The translations under genes were made by a program, and so were the position numbers. Positions 15,260 to 23,367 of a DNA stretch of 38,731 nt are shown one piece after another. The notes below the pieces were generated by a model, which saw nothing but the letters and a program-made list of their open reading frames with translations, was not told the origin of the DNA and did not search any database. The DNA lies in assembly GCA_050943475.1 (NCBI GenBank), contig JBMNPF010000015.1, forward strand, positions 1-38,731, given 5' to 3'. Position 1 is the first letter of the stretch. Each line of letters opens with the position of its first letter. This DNA is from Metaruminococcus_A sp050943475. GTDB lineage: Bacteria; Bacillota; Clostridia; Oscillospirales; Ruminococcaceae.

Positions 15260-16734
15260 TAATCAATTCCCTCCCCAGCCGTCTCAATCGCCCGAACCAC
15301 CGCTTTGGCTTTGTTCAGACATTCCTGGTATTCGTTTTCCGGCACACTGTCCGCTACAATACCTGCGCCTGAGCAGACAAACACCTTGCCGTTTTTTGCA
15401 TACGCAATCCGGATTGCTATGCAGGTATCCAGGTTGCCGGTGAAATCGATGTATCCAATCGCACCGCCATAAATGCCACGTTTGACCTGCTCGAGTTCAT
15501 CAATGATTTCACACGCCCGGATTTTCGGCGCGCCGGAAAGGGTTCCGGCGGGAAGCACAGCGGATACCGCATCAAGCGCATCTTTATCCTCTCGGATCTG
15601 TCCCGATACCGTTGAACCAATGTGCATCACATGGGAAAACCGCTCAATAGACATATACCGCTCCACCTGCACGCTCCCAATTTTGCTGATACGGCCGAGA
15701 TCGTTGCGTCCCAAATCCACCAGCATATTGTGTTCGGCACGCTCCTTTTCATCCGCAAGCAATTCGCGTTCCAGCGCTATATCCTGTTCGTCGGTTTCGC
15801 CGCGCGGACGGGTGCCCGCCAGAGGGAAGGTATGCAGAATACCGTTTTCCAGTTTGACCAGTGTTTCCGGCGAAGCCCCTGCAATTTCAATATCATCGCT
15901 CGAAAAGTAAAACATATAGGGCGACGGATTCGAGGTGCGCAGAACACGGTAGGCGTCAAACAGGCTTCCTTCAAGCTCCGCCTCCATCCGGTTGGAAAGT
16001 ACCACCTGAAAAATATCGCCTTCATAAATGTGCCGTCTCGCCCGTTCCACCATGTCGCAATATTCCTGTTTGGTAAACAGCGGCTGAAACGACGTTTTCA
16101 AAACCGGTTTTGGGCTAAACGCCGGTTTTCCGGTGCGGAGCAGATGGACAAGCTGTTCCAGTTCTAGCACTGCACGGTTGTAATTCACCTCAAGCGCATC
16201 GGTTCTGGCATTGGCGATAAGGATAATTTTCTGGCGGAAGTTGTCAAAGGCAATGACCTTGTCAAACAGCATTAAATCCACATCTTTAAAGGATTCCTCA
16301 TCTGCCGCACCGAGCTTCAGGCCAGGTTCGCTGTATTTAATGTAATCGTAGGAAAAGTAGCCGACCAACCCGCCGGTAAAGGTGGGGAGCTCCGCCAAAC
16401 GCGGACTTCTGTTCTCATTAATGATTTTCCGGATAAACCCACCCGGGTCGGCGGTCTCCTCAGTAACAGCTGTACCATTTTTTACCGTCATCCAGCCATT
16501 CTGGCAGGTGATTTCCAGCTTCGGATCAAATCCGAGAAAGGTATAGCGCCCCCATTTTTGGGAATCCTCAACGCTTTCCAGCATATAGCAATGGTGGCTC
16601 ACATGCTTGAGGATGCGCATGACCTGAATTGGCGTCATGCTGTCTGCATAAATTTCACAACTTACCGGGATATTCCGGTAGCTGTCCTGTGAACAAAGCG
16701 CCTTTGCCTGTTCCAGTGACGGAAACACTTTCAT
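15259..16734 (-). CDS. trpE: Anthranilate synthase component I
   Basis: Converts chorismate with ammonia to anthranilate. The 491 residues have the N-terminal regulatory region and the C-terminal chorismate-binding fold. The feedback-inhibition element is visible as MLESVEDSQKWGRYTFLG (from residue 51), with the conserved LES and later Ser/Tyr, so the enzyme is probably inhibited by tryptophan. Catalytic-domain motifs include RNDLGR, GTLSGAPK (TrpE-type rather than salicylate-type) and GAGIVADS. AGAAAGGGCGG precedes the start. It is the first structural gene after the T-box leader. Confidence 0.97.
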   Translation of the reverse strand: MKVFPSLEQAKALCSQDSYRNIPVSCEIYADSMTPIQVMRILKHVSHHCYMLESVEDSQKWGRYTFLGFDPKLEITCQNGWMTVKNGTAVTEETADPGGFIRKIINENRSPRLAELPTFTGGLVGYFSYDYIKYSEPGLKLGAADEESFKDVDLMLFDKVIAFDNFRQKIILIANARTDALEVNYNRAVLELEQLVHLLRTGKPAFSPKPVLKTSFQPLFTKQEYCDMVERARRHIYEGDIFQVVLSNRMEAELEGSLFDAYRVLRTSNPSPYMFYFSSDDIEIAGASPETLVKLENGILHTFPLAGTRPRGETDEQDIALERELLADEKERAEHNMLVDLGRNDLGRISKIGSVQVERYMSIERFSHVMHIGSTVSGQIREDKDALDAVSAVLPAGTLSGAPKIRACEIIDELEQVKRGIYGGAIGYIDFTGNLDTCIAIRIAYAKNGKVFVCSGAGIVADSVPENEYQECLNKAKAVVRAIETAGEGID

Positions 16735-16787
16735 ACGAACCGCCCTTTCTCAAACGGGAATTTGCACGCCTGCCGGAAATGGGCAAT

Positions 16788-17070
16788 AAAAAACCGCCCC
16801 CGACAGAAAAACTGTCAAGGACGGGCAGAAACTCTACACCCGCGGTGCCACCTTGATTTGCGGAAACCTCCGCACACTTTAAGCAGGATACCGACATATC
16901 CCTGGCAAGTGACGTATGCCAAACGTCGCGGAATACTCGGCAACTGCCTTTGACCGCGCCCTCCGTGGTCCATTTAACAGCCTGCGTCCTGCCCGGCTCC
17001 CAGCCGCCCGGGCTCTCTGTGAGTGCACGTTCTGCTTTTATCTCCACATCAACGGTTTATCTATGAAACT
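16788..17070 (-). promoter_or_regulatory. T-box riboswitch, tryptophan-specific
   Basis: On the minus strand the leader contains the canonical T-box AGGTGGCACCGCGG (16852-16839), which pairs with the tRNA acceptor end. It is followed by an intrinsic terminator: a 13-bp stem (16824-16812 with 16806-16794, including G-U pairs) and six T's (16793-16788). Upstream, a Stem I-like region carries the specifier in TTAAATGGACC, where TGG (16972-16970) is the Trp codon. Uncharged tRNA-Trp would stabilise the antiterminator and allow trpEGDCFBA expression. The motif, terminator and codon are seen directly; the exact fold is inferred. Confidence 0.93.
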
Positions 17071-17077
17071 ATATTTT

Positions 17078-17106
17078 ATTTTAGCACGGTGTTTTCCGGT
17101 TGTCAA
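17078..17106 (-). promoter_or_regulatory. trp operon promoter
   Basis: Perfect TTGACA (17106-17101), a 17-base spacer and TAAAAT (17083-17078) on the minus strand. Transcription would begin near 17071, immediately ahead of the T-box Stem I. The strong promoter fits control by attenuation rather than by a repressor. Confidence 0.85.
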
Positions 17107-17154
17107 GCGGCTCCACAGCAGATCATCTGCAAAATTACGACGTTTCTTTGCAGC

Positions 17155-17185
17155 AAAAAGCCGGATGCAGATGCATCCGGCTTTT
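17155..17185 (-). terminator. Terminator of the aldo/keto reductase gene
   Basis: GCCGGATGCA (17160-17169) and TGCATCCGGC (17172-17181) form a perfect 10-bp stem with a 2-base loop. On the minus strand it is followed by TTTTT (17159-17155), giving a classical intrinsic terminator 10 bases after the reductase stop. It insulates the trp promoter. Confidence 0.9.
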
Positions 17186-17195
17186 GAATGGCAAT

Positions 17196-18350
17196 TTATT
17201 CAATCCAGCCTTTGAGGGCTTCATGCGCCACCTTGAGCTGATTGATGATGTCAATGTGCTGCGGACATTTTTTCTCACAGGCACCGCAGGCAACACAGTT
17301 GGTCGCATCCTGACCGTTGCGCCCGAGGAACATGTAGCTCCGCTTTGGCTGGTCAAAATTCTGGAACGCCATACCGTCGTTGTAACGGGAGAAGACGCCC
17401 GGTATATTAACCCCTTTGGGACATGGGAGGCAGTATTCACAGCCGGTACATGGGATGGAAACAAGGTCGTCGTACGCTTTCTTCACCCGTTTCATCAGTT
17501 CCTTCTCCTCTTTGGAGAAACAGCCCGGAACCGCATCCGGCGCAGAAAAGATTTCAATGTTCTGTTTAAGCTGCTCCAGCGTGGTCATCCCACTGAGAAC
17601 ACAGCTCACCTCCGGGTAGTTGATCAGATGACGGAACGCCCAATCCACTGGTTCGCGTTTTATCGGGAACTCGTCAAACACAGCCTGTACCGGCGGCGGA
17701 GAGCTGATGAGGCCGCCGCCGCGCAGCGGTTCCATAATGACAAGCGCCGTTCCTTTGCGCCCCGCCAGATGGATAGCCTCCTCGGTGACTTCACGGTCCA
17801 CGTCGAGGAAATTCTGCTGCACCTGGCACATATCCCAGTCATAATAATTCATGATGTCCTCAAAGGTGGAGTATACGCCGTGGTAGGAAAAACCAATCGC
17901 TTTGATCATGCCTTCGTCACGGAATTTTTCATACTCCTTGATGATTTCACGCCGCTTGATTTCATCCCAGGTAGCCGGGCCAATGTTGTGAATAAGGTAA
18001 ACATCTATGTAATCGGTCCGCAGTTTCTTCAGGGTATTTTCCAGGTTGCGGCGAATATCCCCCTGCGTTTTCATGACATTGAGCGGCTGTTTGGTGGCAA
18101 TTTTCACCTTTTCACGGTAGCCGCCCTCAAGCGCCTCCCCCAACACCTCTTCACTGGTGGTGTTGTGGTAACCGAAAGCGGTGTCAAAATAATTGACCCC
18201 ATGCTCCGCCGCGTAGCGCAGAAGCTCATAAGCCTTTTCACGGTCGACAATTGCGTTGCCTTGTTCGGTGATAATCCGGGGCAGGCGCATGCAGCCCATA
18301 CCGAGCGCAGAAACCTGGTACCCAAGTTTACCATAATTGCGATAATTCAT
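17196..18350 (-). CDS. Aldo/keto reductase with C-terminal Fe-S domain
   Basis: A 384-residue oxidoreductase. The N-terminal TIM barrel has the aldo/keto reductase tetrad Asp56, Tyr61, Lys87 and His121. The C-terminal domain has two cysteine groups, CTGCEYCLPCPKG (Cys301, 304, 307, 310) and CVACGACEKKCP (Cys352, 355, 358, 362), suggesting two [4Fe-4S] clusters, as in the ferredoxin-fused reductases common in anaerobes. The substrate is unknown. The start at 18350 (MNYRNYGKLG) has AAAGGGTG upstream; upstream in-frame codons are not conserved-looking. It has its own promoter and terminator, so it is probably monocistronic. Confidence 0.9.
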   Translation of the reverse strand: MNYRNYGKLGYQVSALGMGCMRLPRIITEQGNAIVDREKAYELLRYAAEHGVNYFDTAFGYHNTTSEEVLGEALEGGYREKVKIATKQPLNVMKTQGDIRRNLENTLKKLRTDYIDVYLIHNIGPATWDEIKRREIIKEYEKFRDEGMIKAIGFSYHGVYSTFEDIMNYYDWDMCQVQQNFLDVDREVTEEAIHLAGRKGTALVIMEPLRGGGLISSPPPVQAVFDEFPIKREPVDWAFRHLINYPEVSCVLSGMTTLEQLKQNIEIFSAPDAVPGCFSKEEKELMKRVKKAYDDLVSIPCTGCEYCLPCPKGVNIPGVFSRYNDGMAFQNFDQPKRSYMFLGRNGQDATNCVACGACEKKCPQHIDIINQLKVAHEALKGWIE

Positions 18351-18401
18351 GCGATTCACCCTTTCAGAAAAAGTTCGAAAAATAAAGCTCAAGCTAAAAT
18401 T

Positions 18402-18430
18402 ATCATAGCATAACTGCGGCAAAATAGCAA
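18402..18430 (-). promoter_or_regulatory. Promoter of the aldo/keto reductase gene
   Basis: TTGCTA (18430-18425), a 17-base spacer and TATGAT (18407-18402) on the minus strand, ending about 50 bases before the ATG at 18350. The upstream gene's terminator lies at 18474-18507, so this is an independent unit. Confidence 0.6.
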
Positions 18431-18473
18431 TTCTGCCGGCAAAATATACATTAAAATTGGTCATCCCTCACAG

Positions 18474-18507
18474 TAAAAAAAGGCGGCCCCAAACCAATGG
18501 GGCCGCC
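18474..18507 (-). terminator. Terminator of the GH127-GH5 operon
   Basis: GGCGGCCCCA (18482-18491) and TGGGGCCGCC (18498-18507) form a perfect GC-rich 10-bp stem with a 6-base loop. On the minus strand a run of T's (18481-18474, with a few interruptions absent) follows, so it ends transcription just after the gene at 18526-19824. Confidence 0.92.
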
Positions 18508-18525
18508 CGGTAAAACACTGTAGTT

Positions 18526-19824
18526 TTATGAAACAATCCGGCAGGCTTTTTTAAGGGTGTCAACCAACTCAAACAGCCAGTCTTTCAGTTCCTCTACATC
18601 CGGATTTTGCTGCCGGCGGTATGCGGCAACCTTCGCCGTCGGTGGGTAGGCCATCGGCACCAGCTCGCCTGCTTCCAGAATGTTTGCAGCATACTCGCAA
18701 AGCTCCAGAACCTCCTCCGCGTCGGTGCTGTGGTCAACGCGGTGATTGCGGCGGGTATCCTCCATGAGCATATTGACCCGCTTGAGCAGCTCGGTGACAT
18801 AATCCTCCTGATTGACGTCAACGCGGACAATTCCCTCATCGCGCTTGCGGTAGAAGCCGTACAGCGCCGCAATAATAGCAGGGTCACGAACCGTTCCATC
18901 CGGGTAAACGATGCCGTGGGCACGGTTCCAGCCGTCTTGGCCAATCATCAATTCAAACAAATACCAGCCAATGCCGTACTCATTTGCGATTTCAATGGTC
19001 ATATCGTACGGATTTCCGCGGCAGAGACAGGCAGTCTCATTGTTGACAATCGGCTTGTTATATTTTTTGCCGAGAGCAACTGCCATGTCGTAAATTTTGT
19101 GCATCCGCCCGCGGGTTGCGGAATAATCGTGAAAAACAATGACATCCACCAGATCGGCCGTTCCGGAAGGTTCGGTCTCAAAGATGAAGATATTACCAAC
19201 GCCGATGTCGTGGTCCGGATCTTTTTGTTTGACGTATTTGCAGAAATGCCGGACAATTTCCCAGGTTTTCTCCTGCTTGTTACGCAGGTCAGCCATATCC
19301 GGGCGCGCACTGAAGGTTTCCAGGTATTCTGGCTCATCGTCATACCAGCTGACGAAGTCGTCGGTATAACCGGGCTCGTTGGCAATGTCCCAGAACAGCA
19401 GGCCGGGCTCGTCGCCAATGGCATCAATTACCGCGTCTACATACCGTTCGCCAATCACCCAGCTGGACTTATCCTCAATGGTTTTGGTCAGCGGGGGCAG
19501 GCCGGGACCGTCATAGGATTTGCGTTCAAAATCCTCCTCCAGAAAACGGAAGCCCATAAACAAAATGGGATTGGTGGAAATACCGTGTTTCCACGCGGTC
19601 TGAACAAAATCCTTTACATTGGCAAGAAACTGCTCGCCGCCTTTGGCATAGAAAGGGTAGGTTAAAAAGATTCGTACGCTGTTGAGATTAAGTTTTTCCG
19701 CATAGCCCATTTCCCGGTCTACAATGTCATGGTCGTACTTCTCCCAGAATTCTGCGTCGTTCCAGACATTGCTTTGGGTGTAGTTAAAGCCGCGGAGTTT
19801 GGAATAATCAACTGTTTTTTTCAC
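18526..19824 (-). CDS. Glycoside hydrolase, clan A (GH5-like)
   Basis: A 432-residue TIM-barrel glycosidase without a signal peptide, so probably intracellular. The acid/base is Glu150 in WDIANEPGY, the nucleophile candidate Glu263 in VNNETACLCRG, and LRGFNYTQSNVW at the start is typical of the first strand region of GH5-type enzymes. Specificity cannot be read from sequence; its pairing with a GH127 enzyme suggests oligosaccharides with arabinose or related residues. The start is GTG at 19824 with GGGGAGG 8 bases upstream. It lies 56 bases downstream of the GH127 gene and is followed by a terminator. Confidence 0.85.
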   Translation of the reverse strand: MKKTVDYSKLRGFNYTQSNVWNDAEFWEKYDHDIVDREMGYAEKLNLNSVRIFLTYPFYAKGGEQFLANVKDFVQTAWKHGISTNPILFMGFRFLEEDFERKSYDGPGLPPLTKTIEDKSSWVIGERYVDAVIDAIGDEPGLLFWDIANEPGYTDDFVSWYDDEPEYLETFSARPDMADLRNKQEKTWEIVRHFCKYVKQKDPDHDIGVGNIFIFETEPSGTADLVDVIVFHDYSATRGRMHKIYDMAVALGKKYNKPIVNNETACLCRGNPYDMTIEIANEYGIGWYLFELMIGQDGWNRAHGIVYPDGTVRDPAIIAALYGFYRKRDEGIVRVDVNQEDYVTELLKRVNMLMEDTRRNHRVDHSTDAEEVLELCEYAANILEAGELVPMAYPPTAKVAAYRRQQNPDVEELKDWLFELVDTLKKACRIVS

Positions 19825-19880
19825 GGATATGCCTCCCCGTTGTTTTGTTTTAATTGGAACGCTGGTCTGCTTAACTTATT

Positions 19881-21761
19881 TTACCGCCTTTTGACGGGAA
19901 AGTAAACGCTGTATTTTTCATAGCCTACCTGGTACAGCGGCCAGAACCGGATACCGCGTTCCTGCCCTGTGGTCTGGAAGGTCTGCTTCCAATTTGCCCA
20001 CTCCCGTTCGTTGTCCGGCTCCAAAAGGGTTTCCAGCGGCTGATCCTTGTCCGCGTAGAGCATCCGCTCTTCTTCGCAGAGTCCGGCGAGTACAACCGGG
20101 CCGTTCAAAAAGGCTACTTTGCTTTCATCGCCCGGCAGCGGGCAAACCGTAATTCCTTTCTGGAATTCAAAGTAGACTTCATCCTGCTGCCAAACGCGGG
20201 TAATGCTCATAAACCCTTTACCGTTGTCGGCAACCGGCTGCGCTTCCCCGTTGACGTACAGCACCGGTTCTGCCTTAATCCAACTCGGAATACGGATTTG
20301 CAGCGTAAACTCCACCGGCGTCTCCGTTTGAATGGTCAAACGGGAGGCGAGCTTGTTCGGATCGTGCAGATAGGTTCTTGTCACCGCGCCAATGGCCTGC
20401 TTGCCCGCAGAATCAGACGACAGGTGATCGGTACCCGCCAGCGTGTCAATTTTCTGCACTAGGCGGACCAGCACGCCTGCAATGGAACCGGACAAAGACG
20501 AATTAAAATACTGGCAGACAGCAACGCCGCTTTGGTTCCAATAATACATCCCACTGTTGTGTGCGGCATTTGCCTGCACCAAAGTGCCGTGGCAGCAAAA
20601 GAAATCCTGCGTTTCAGAGGCCCAGAACTTTTGGGAACCGCCGCGCAGCGGGAGAAAATAGGTTAACAATCCCGTTTTGGGATGTTCCGCATGCTGTCCA
20701 TGACTGTAATTGCTCTGCCCGTCCCAGTACGCCTGCGCCAGAATTCCGTTGTAAAGGTTGCGCTCCCAGTAATCCATAAAACGCGCTTCTCCAGTCCAGC
20801 GGAACAGGAACTCCGCAAGGCGCATCATGTTGTAAACGGTGCAGTGCTCCTGATTTTTATCGCCGAGGCGGGCGTTCATTTCATGTTTCGGCGTCCAGAT
20901 TTCCCCGCAGGTCTGCCCCCCGGTTGCATAGGTGCCGCGCTCGGTTACAGCAGAATCCCAATAGGCTTTTACAATGTCCATCCACTTTTGCTCGCCGGTC
21001 ACTTCATACGCCCGTGCCGCGCCTAAAACCTCCGGGATGGTGGTGTTGGCGTGCATATTGGTCAAAACATCCTCGCCGCGCAGCAAAGCGTCAAACAGGC
21101 GGCTACGGTAATAGCGGTCAACCAGTTCCTTGTGCTCCGGTTTTTTCGTGATGTTATAGAGCTGCACCCAGACCTCCAGCATACCACCGGTTTCCACATC
21201 GAGGATATTGTCAAACTCTTCACGGGTAAACTGTGCGCTCCAGCGGGAAAACCATTTGGCAAAGTTCACCGCAATGGAAAGCGCCTGTTCGTTCCCCGCC
21301 ATTTCGTACATATCCAAAAGGCCCATTAAGGTTTTGTGCAGCGTATAATGCGGCGCCCAAACTGCATGCCCCTGCGCGATCCAGGTCAGGTATTTTTCCG
21401 GGATAGACCCAACCCACTCCCCTCCGTTGGACTGCTGGCACTCCCCCAGCACGGCGATAATCGCATCCGCCTTGGCTTTGACCTCCATATCCCCGGTGGC
21501 AGCATAATGCATGGCCGCCGCAGACAGCCAATGGCCCAGAAAATGGCCGCGAAGCTGGCAGAGAGGGGATTCCCATCCCCCGTGCATCCCAGCCTGTTCA
21601 CCGGAATTAAACGAGAGACGGAGTCCCGCTTCATGGGTAAAATTCAGCAAAAGGTTTTCGCTGGAAAGGCTCATCATATACCGGCGGTTATCGTTCCGGC
21701 GGCGAAGCAGCTCGGCATCGGACAATTTGACCGCATCGGCCGCAAAAGGCTGAAAAAACAT
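19881..21761 (-). CDS. GH127-family beta-L-arabinofuranosidase-like protein
   Basis: A 626-residue protein of the former DUF1680 family with an (alpha/alpha)6 barrel and C-terminal beta domains. Family zinc ligands and the cysteine nucleophile are visible: Glu305 and Cys307 in NQEHCTVYN, and Cys389-Cys390 in FFCCHG, one of which acts as nucleophile in characterised members; Glu287 is a candidate acid/base. There is no signal peptide, so cytoplasmic action on imported oligosaccharides is likely. CAGGAGGTC precedes the ATG. It heads an operon with the GH5-like gene and is divergent from an AraC-type regulator. Related families such as GH146 share the fold, so the exact linkage is uncertain. Confidence 0.9.
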   Translation of the reverse strand: MFFQPFAADAVKLSDAELLRRRNDNRRYMMSLSSENLLLNFTHEAGLRLSFNSGEQAGMHGGWESPLCQLRGHFLGHWLSAAAMHYAATGDMEVKAKADAIIAVLGECQQSNGGEWVGSIPEKYLTWIAQGHAVWAPHYTLHKTLMGLLDMYEMAGNEQALSIAVNFAKWFSRWSAQFTREEFDNILDVETGGMLEVWVQLYNITKKPEHKELVDRYYRSRLFDALLRGEDVLTNMHANTTIPEVLGAARAYEVTGEQKWMDIVKAYWDSAVTERGTYATGGQTCGEIWTPKHEMNARLGDKNQEHCTVYNMMRLAEFLFRWTGEARFMDYWERNLYNGILAQAYWDGQSNYSHGQHAEHPKTGLLTYFLPLRGGSQKFWASETQDFFCCHGTLVQANAAHNSGMYYWNQSGVAVCQYFNSSLSGSIAGVLVRLVQKIDTLAGTDHLSSDSAGKQAIGAVTRTYLHDPNKLASRLTIQTETPVEFTLQIRIPSWIKAEPVLYVNGEAQPVADNGKGFMSITRVWQQDEVYFEFQKGITVCPLPGDESKVAFLNGPVVLAGLCEEERMLYADKDQPLETLLEPDNEREWANWKQTFQTTGQERGIRFWPLYQVGYEKYSVYFPVKRR

Positions 21762-21781
21762 GGTATTGACCTCCTGTTTGG

Positions 21782-21835
21782 GTTGTGTGGCACAACTCTG
21801 TATTGCTTTCTATTATAGCGGAGTTGTGGTATAAT
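21782..21835. promoter_or_regulatory. Divergent GH127 / araC promoter region with inverted repeats
   Basis: CACAACTC (21791-21798) and its reverse complement GAGTTGTG (21821-21828) flank this region, and GTTGTG-TGG-CACAAC (21782-21796) adds a second inverted repeat sharing the left arm. Between and beside them lie TATAAT on the plus strand (21830-21835, with an extended TGG before it) and TATAAT on the minus strand (21817-21812). Neither has a good -35, as expected for promoters needing an activator. The arms are good candidates for binding by the adjacent AraC-type protein. Confidence 0.65.
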
Positions 21836-21899
21836 CTCTATCATCCACAGGGCAGAAAACATGGAAAATATTCCGGTTCTATATCGTAGGAGGAACAAA

Positions 21900-22769
21900 A
21901 TGAGCCATGAGGTTTGTTTAAGGCTTGATGAATTGCCGCTTATCAGTGTTGCCGGGGCAGTGACCGCCCAGCACCCTTTTATCCATCAGGACCGCATCAT
22001 GGACGAACATGTCCTGATTTATCTGTTTCACGGTGAAATGCAGGTGGTGGAAGACGGCGTTCCTCACCGTGTACGGGAAGGCGAATTCCTTTTTCTGAAA
22101 GCGGGCGTCCATCACTGGGGAGAAGCTGTGATACCAGCCGGTACCTCATGGTTTTATGTGCATTTTTCCTCCTCCGGCCAACTGGATGAATACCAAAAAT
22201 ACGGTGATTTTGTCACCGGCGTCAAACAACAGGAACTCAGTCTTTCCGATTACCGCTGCTACCTTGCTTTGCCAAAGCACGCCGCGTCCCCACGCGGAAA
22301 AACAGAACAGCGGATACGGGAGCTGTTAGAGGCCTACCATTCCTCCAGCCCGCTCCGTCCCGTGCGCGTCAATTCAATTTTGTTTCAGCTTCTGGCCGAC
22401 CTTTACCAGGCCGCACACCAAGAACAAAAAACCGATAAGGCCGACGTCACGGTGCGGAAAACCATTGATTTTCTGGAAGCGCACAGCCGTCAGCCGCTCA
22501 GTTCAGAAGAGATTGCACTGCATATGCGATTAAGCTATAAATATCTCTGCACCGTGTTCCGGGCAAAAACCGGTCTTTCCATCAATCAGTACCACACCCG
22601 CATCCGCATCAGCGAAGCGGCACGCCTGCTCCGCGAAACCTCCCTGAATGTATCGGAATCCGGTTTCGCTGTGGGATACCGGGATCCTCTGTATTTCAGC
22701 AGCGTCTTTAAAAAGGTCATGGGGAAATCCCCCTCGGAATATCTAAAGCAATCCTTTATTGGTTCATAG
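21900..22769 (+). CDS. AraC-family transcriptional regulator
   Basis: A 289-residue regulator with an N-terminal cupin-like sugar-sensing domain (LIYLFHGEMQVVEDG, then the EGEFLFLKAGVHHWGE turn) and a C-terminal double helix-turn-helix, including LSYKYLCTVFRAKTGLSINQY and the family's VGYRDPLYFSSVFKKVMGKSP. The start at 21900 has an AGGAGG 6 bases before it. It is divergent from the GH127-GH5 operon and the probable activator of it, responding to an unknown sugar. A single gene transcript is likely, as sigma-factor genes begin after a gap. Confidence 0.92.
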   Translation: MSHEVCLRLDELPLISVAGAVTAQHPFIHQDRIMDEHVLIYLFHGEMQVVEDGVPHRVREGEFLFLKAGVHHWGEAVIPAGTSWFYVHFSSSGQLDEYQKYGDFVTGVKQQELSLSDYRCYLALPKHAASPRGKTEQRIRELLEAYHSSSPLRPVRVNSILFQLLADLYQAAHQEQKTDKADVTVRKTIDFLEAHSRQPLSSEEIALHMRLSYKYLCTVFRAKTGLSINQYHTRIRISEAARLLRETSLNVSESGFAVGYRDPLYFSSVFKKVMGKSPSEYLKQSFIGS

Positions 22770-22884
22770 GCGTATCTTCCGCCAAAACTCCGGTATATCA
22801 CTTGATATTTTGAAAAACTTTTCCACCGGTGTCAAAAAAGCAAATGTTATGGGGTGTATAGGGTGATGGAGGGGGGAGTTTAAG

Positions 22885-23367
22885 ATGCATCAAACGCCTC
22901 TGGATTTGAACAATCCTGCGCAAATCATTGAAAAATACCAGCAGCTGGTCTGGCATCTCGCGCGGGCACAGACCGCCCAGGAATCCGACGCGGAAGACAT
23001 TTTTCAGGAGGTTTTCATGCGGCTTATCAAGCACAGGCCCAGGTTCAACGATGAAGAACACCTGAAAGCCTGGCTGATCAAGACAACGGTCAACCGGCGG
23101 AAAAGCCTGTACCAAACCGCATGGTACCGAAGAACCGTTCCTTTGGAAACCTGCACAGAGCCATCCCTGACAGAAGAAAATTTTCTGCTGGACATTCTGC
23201 GCCGCATGCCGCAGAAATACAGCACCGTACTCTATCTGACCTATTACGAAGACCTGCCGCTCGATACCGTTGCAAAACTTCTGGGTGTCAGTTATCAGGC
23301 CGCGGCAAAACGACTGAGCCGCGCACGCAAAGCACTTAAGGAACACATGGAGGGTGATAAGCTGTGA
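22885..23367 (+). CDS. ECF-type RNA polymerase sigma factor
   Basis: A 160-residue sigma-70 family protein with only regions 2 and 4. Region 2 contains AEDIFQEVFMRLIKHRPRF and the DNA-contacting HLKAWLIKTTVNRRK; region 4 contains LPLDTVAKLLGVSYQAAAKRLSRARK. A strong GGAGGGGGGAG precedes the ATG. It overlaps the following anti-sigma-like gene by 4 bases, the usual pairing for signal-responsive sigma factors. The signal and regulon are unknown, and I could not find a convincing ECF-type promoter upstream. Confidence 0.93.
   Translation: MHQTPLDLNNPAQIIEKYQQLVWHLARAQTAQESDAEDIFQEVFMRLIKHRPRFNDEEHLKAWLIKTTVNRRKSLYQTAWYRRTVPLETCTEPSLTEENFLLDILRRMPQKYSTVLYLTYYEDLPLDTVAKLLGVSYQAAAKRLSRARKALKEHMEGDKL

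Noticed and set aside
17100..18413. A 437-codon open frame on the plus strand
   Set aside because: It lies opposite the aldo/keto reductase, which has a full catalytic tetrad, Fe-S motifs, promoter and terminator. The plus-strand protein shows no domain or ribosome site.
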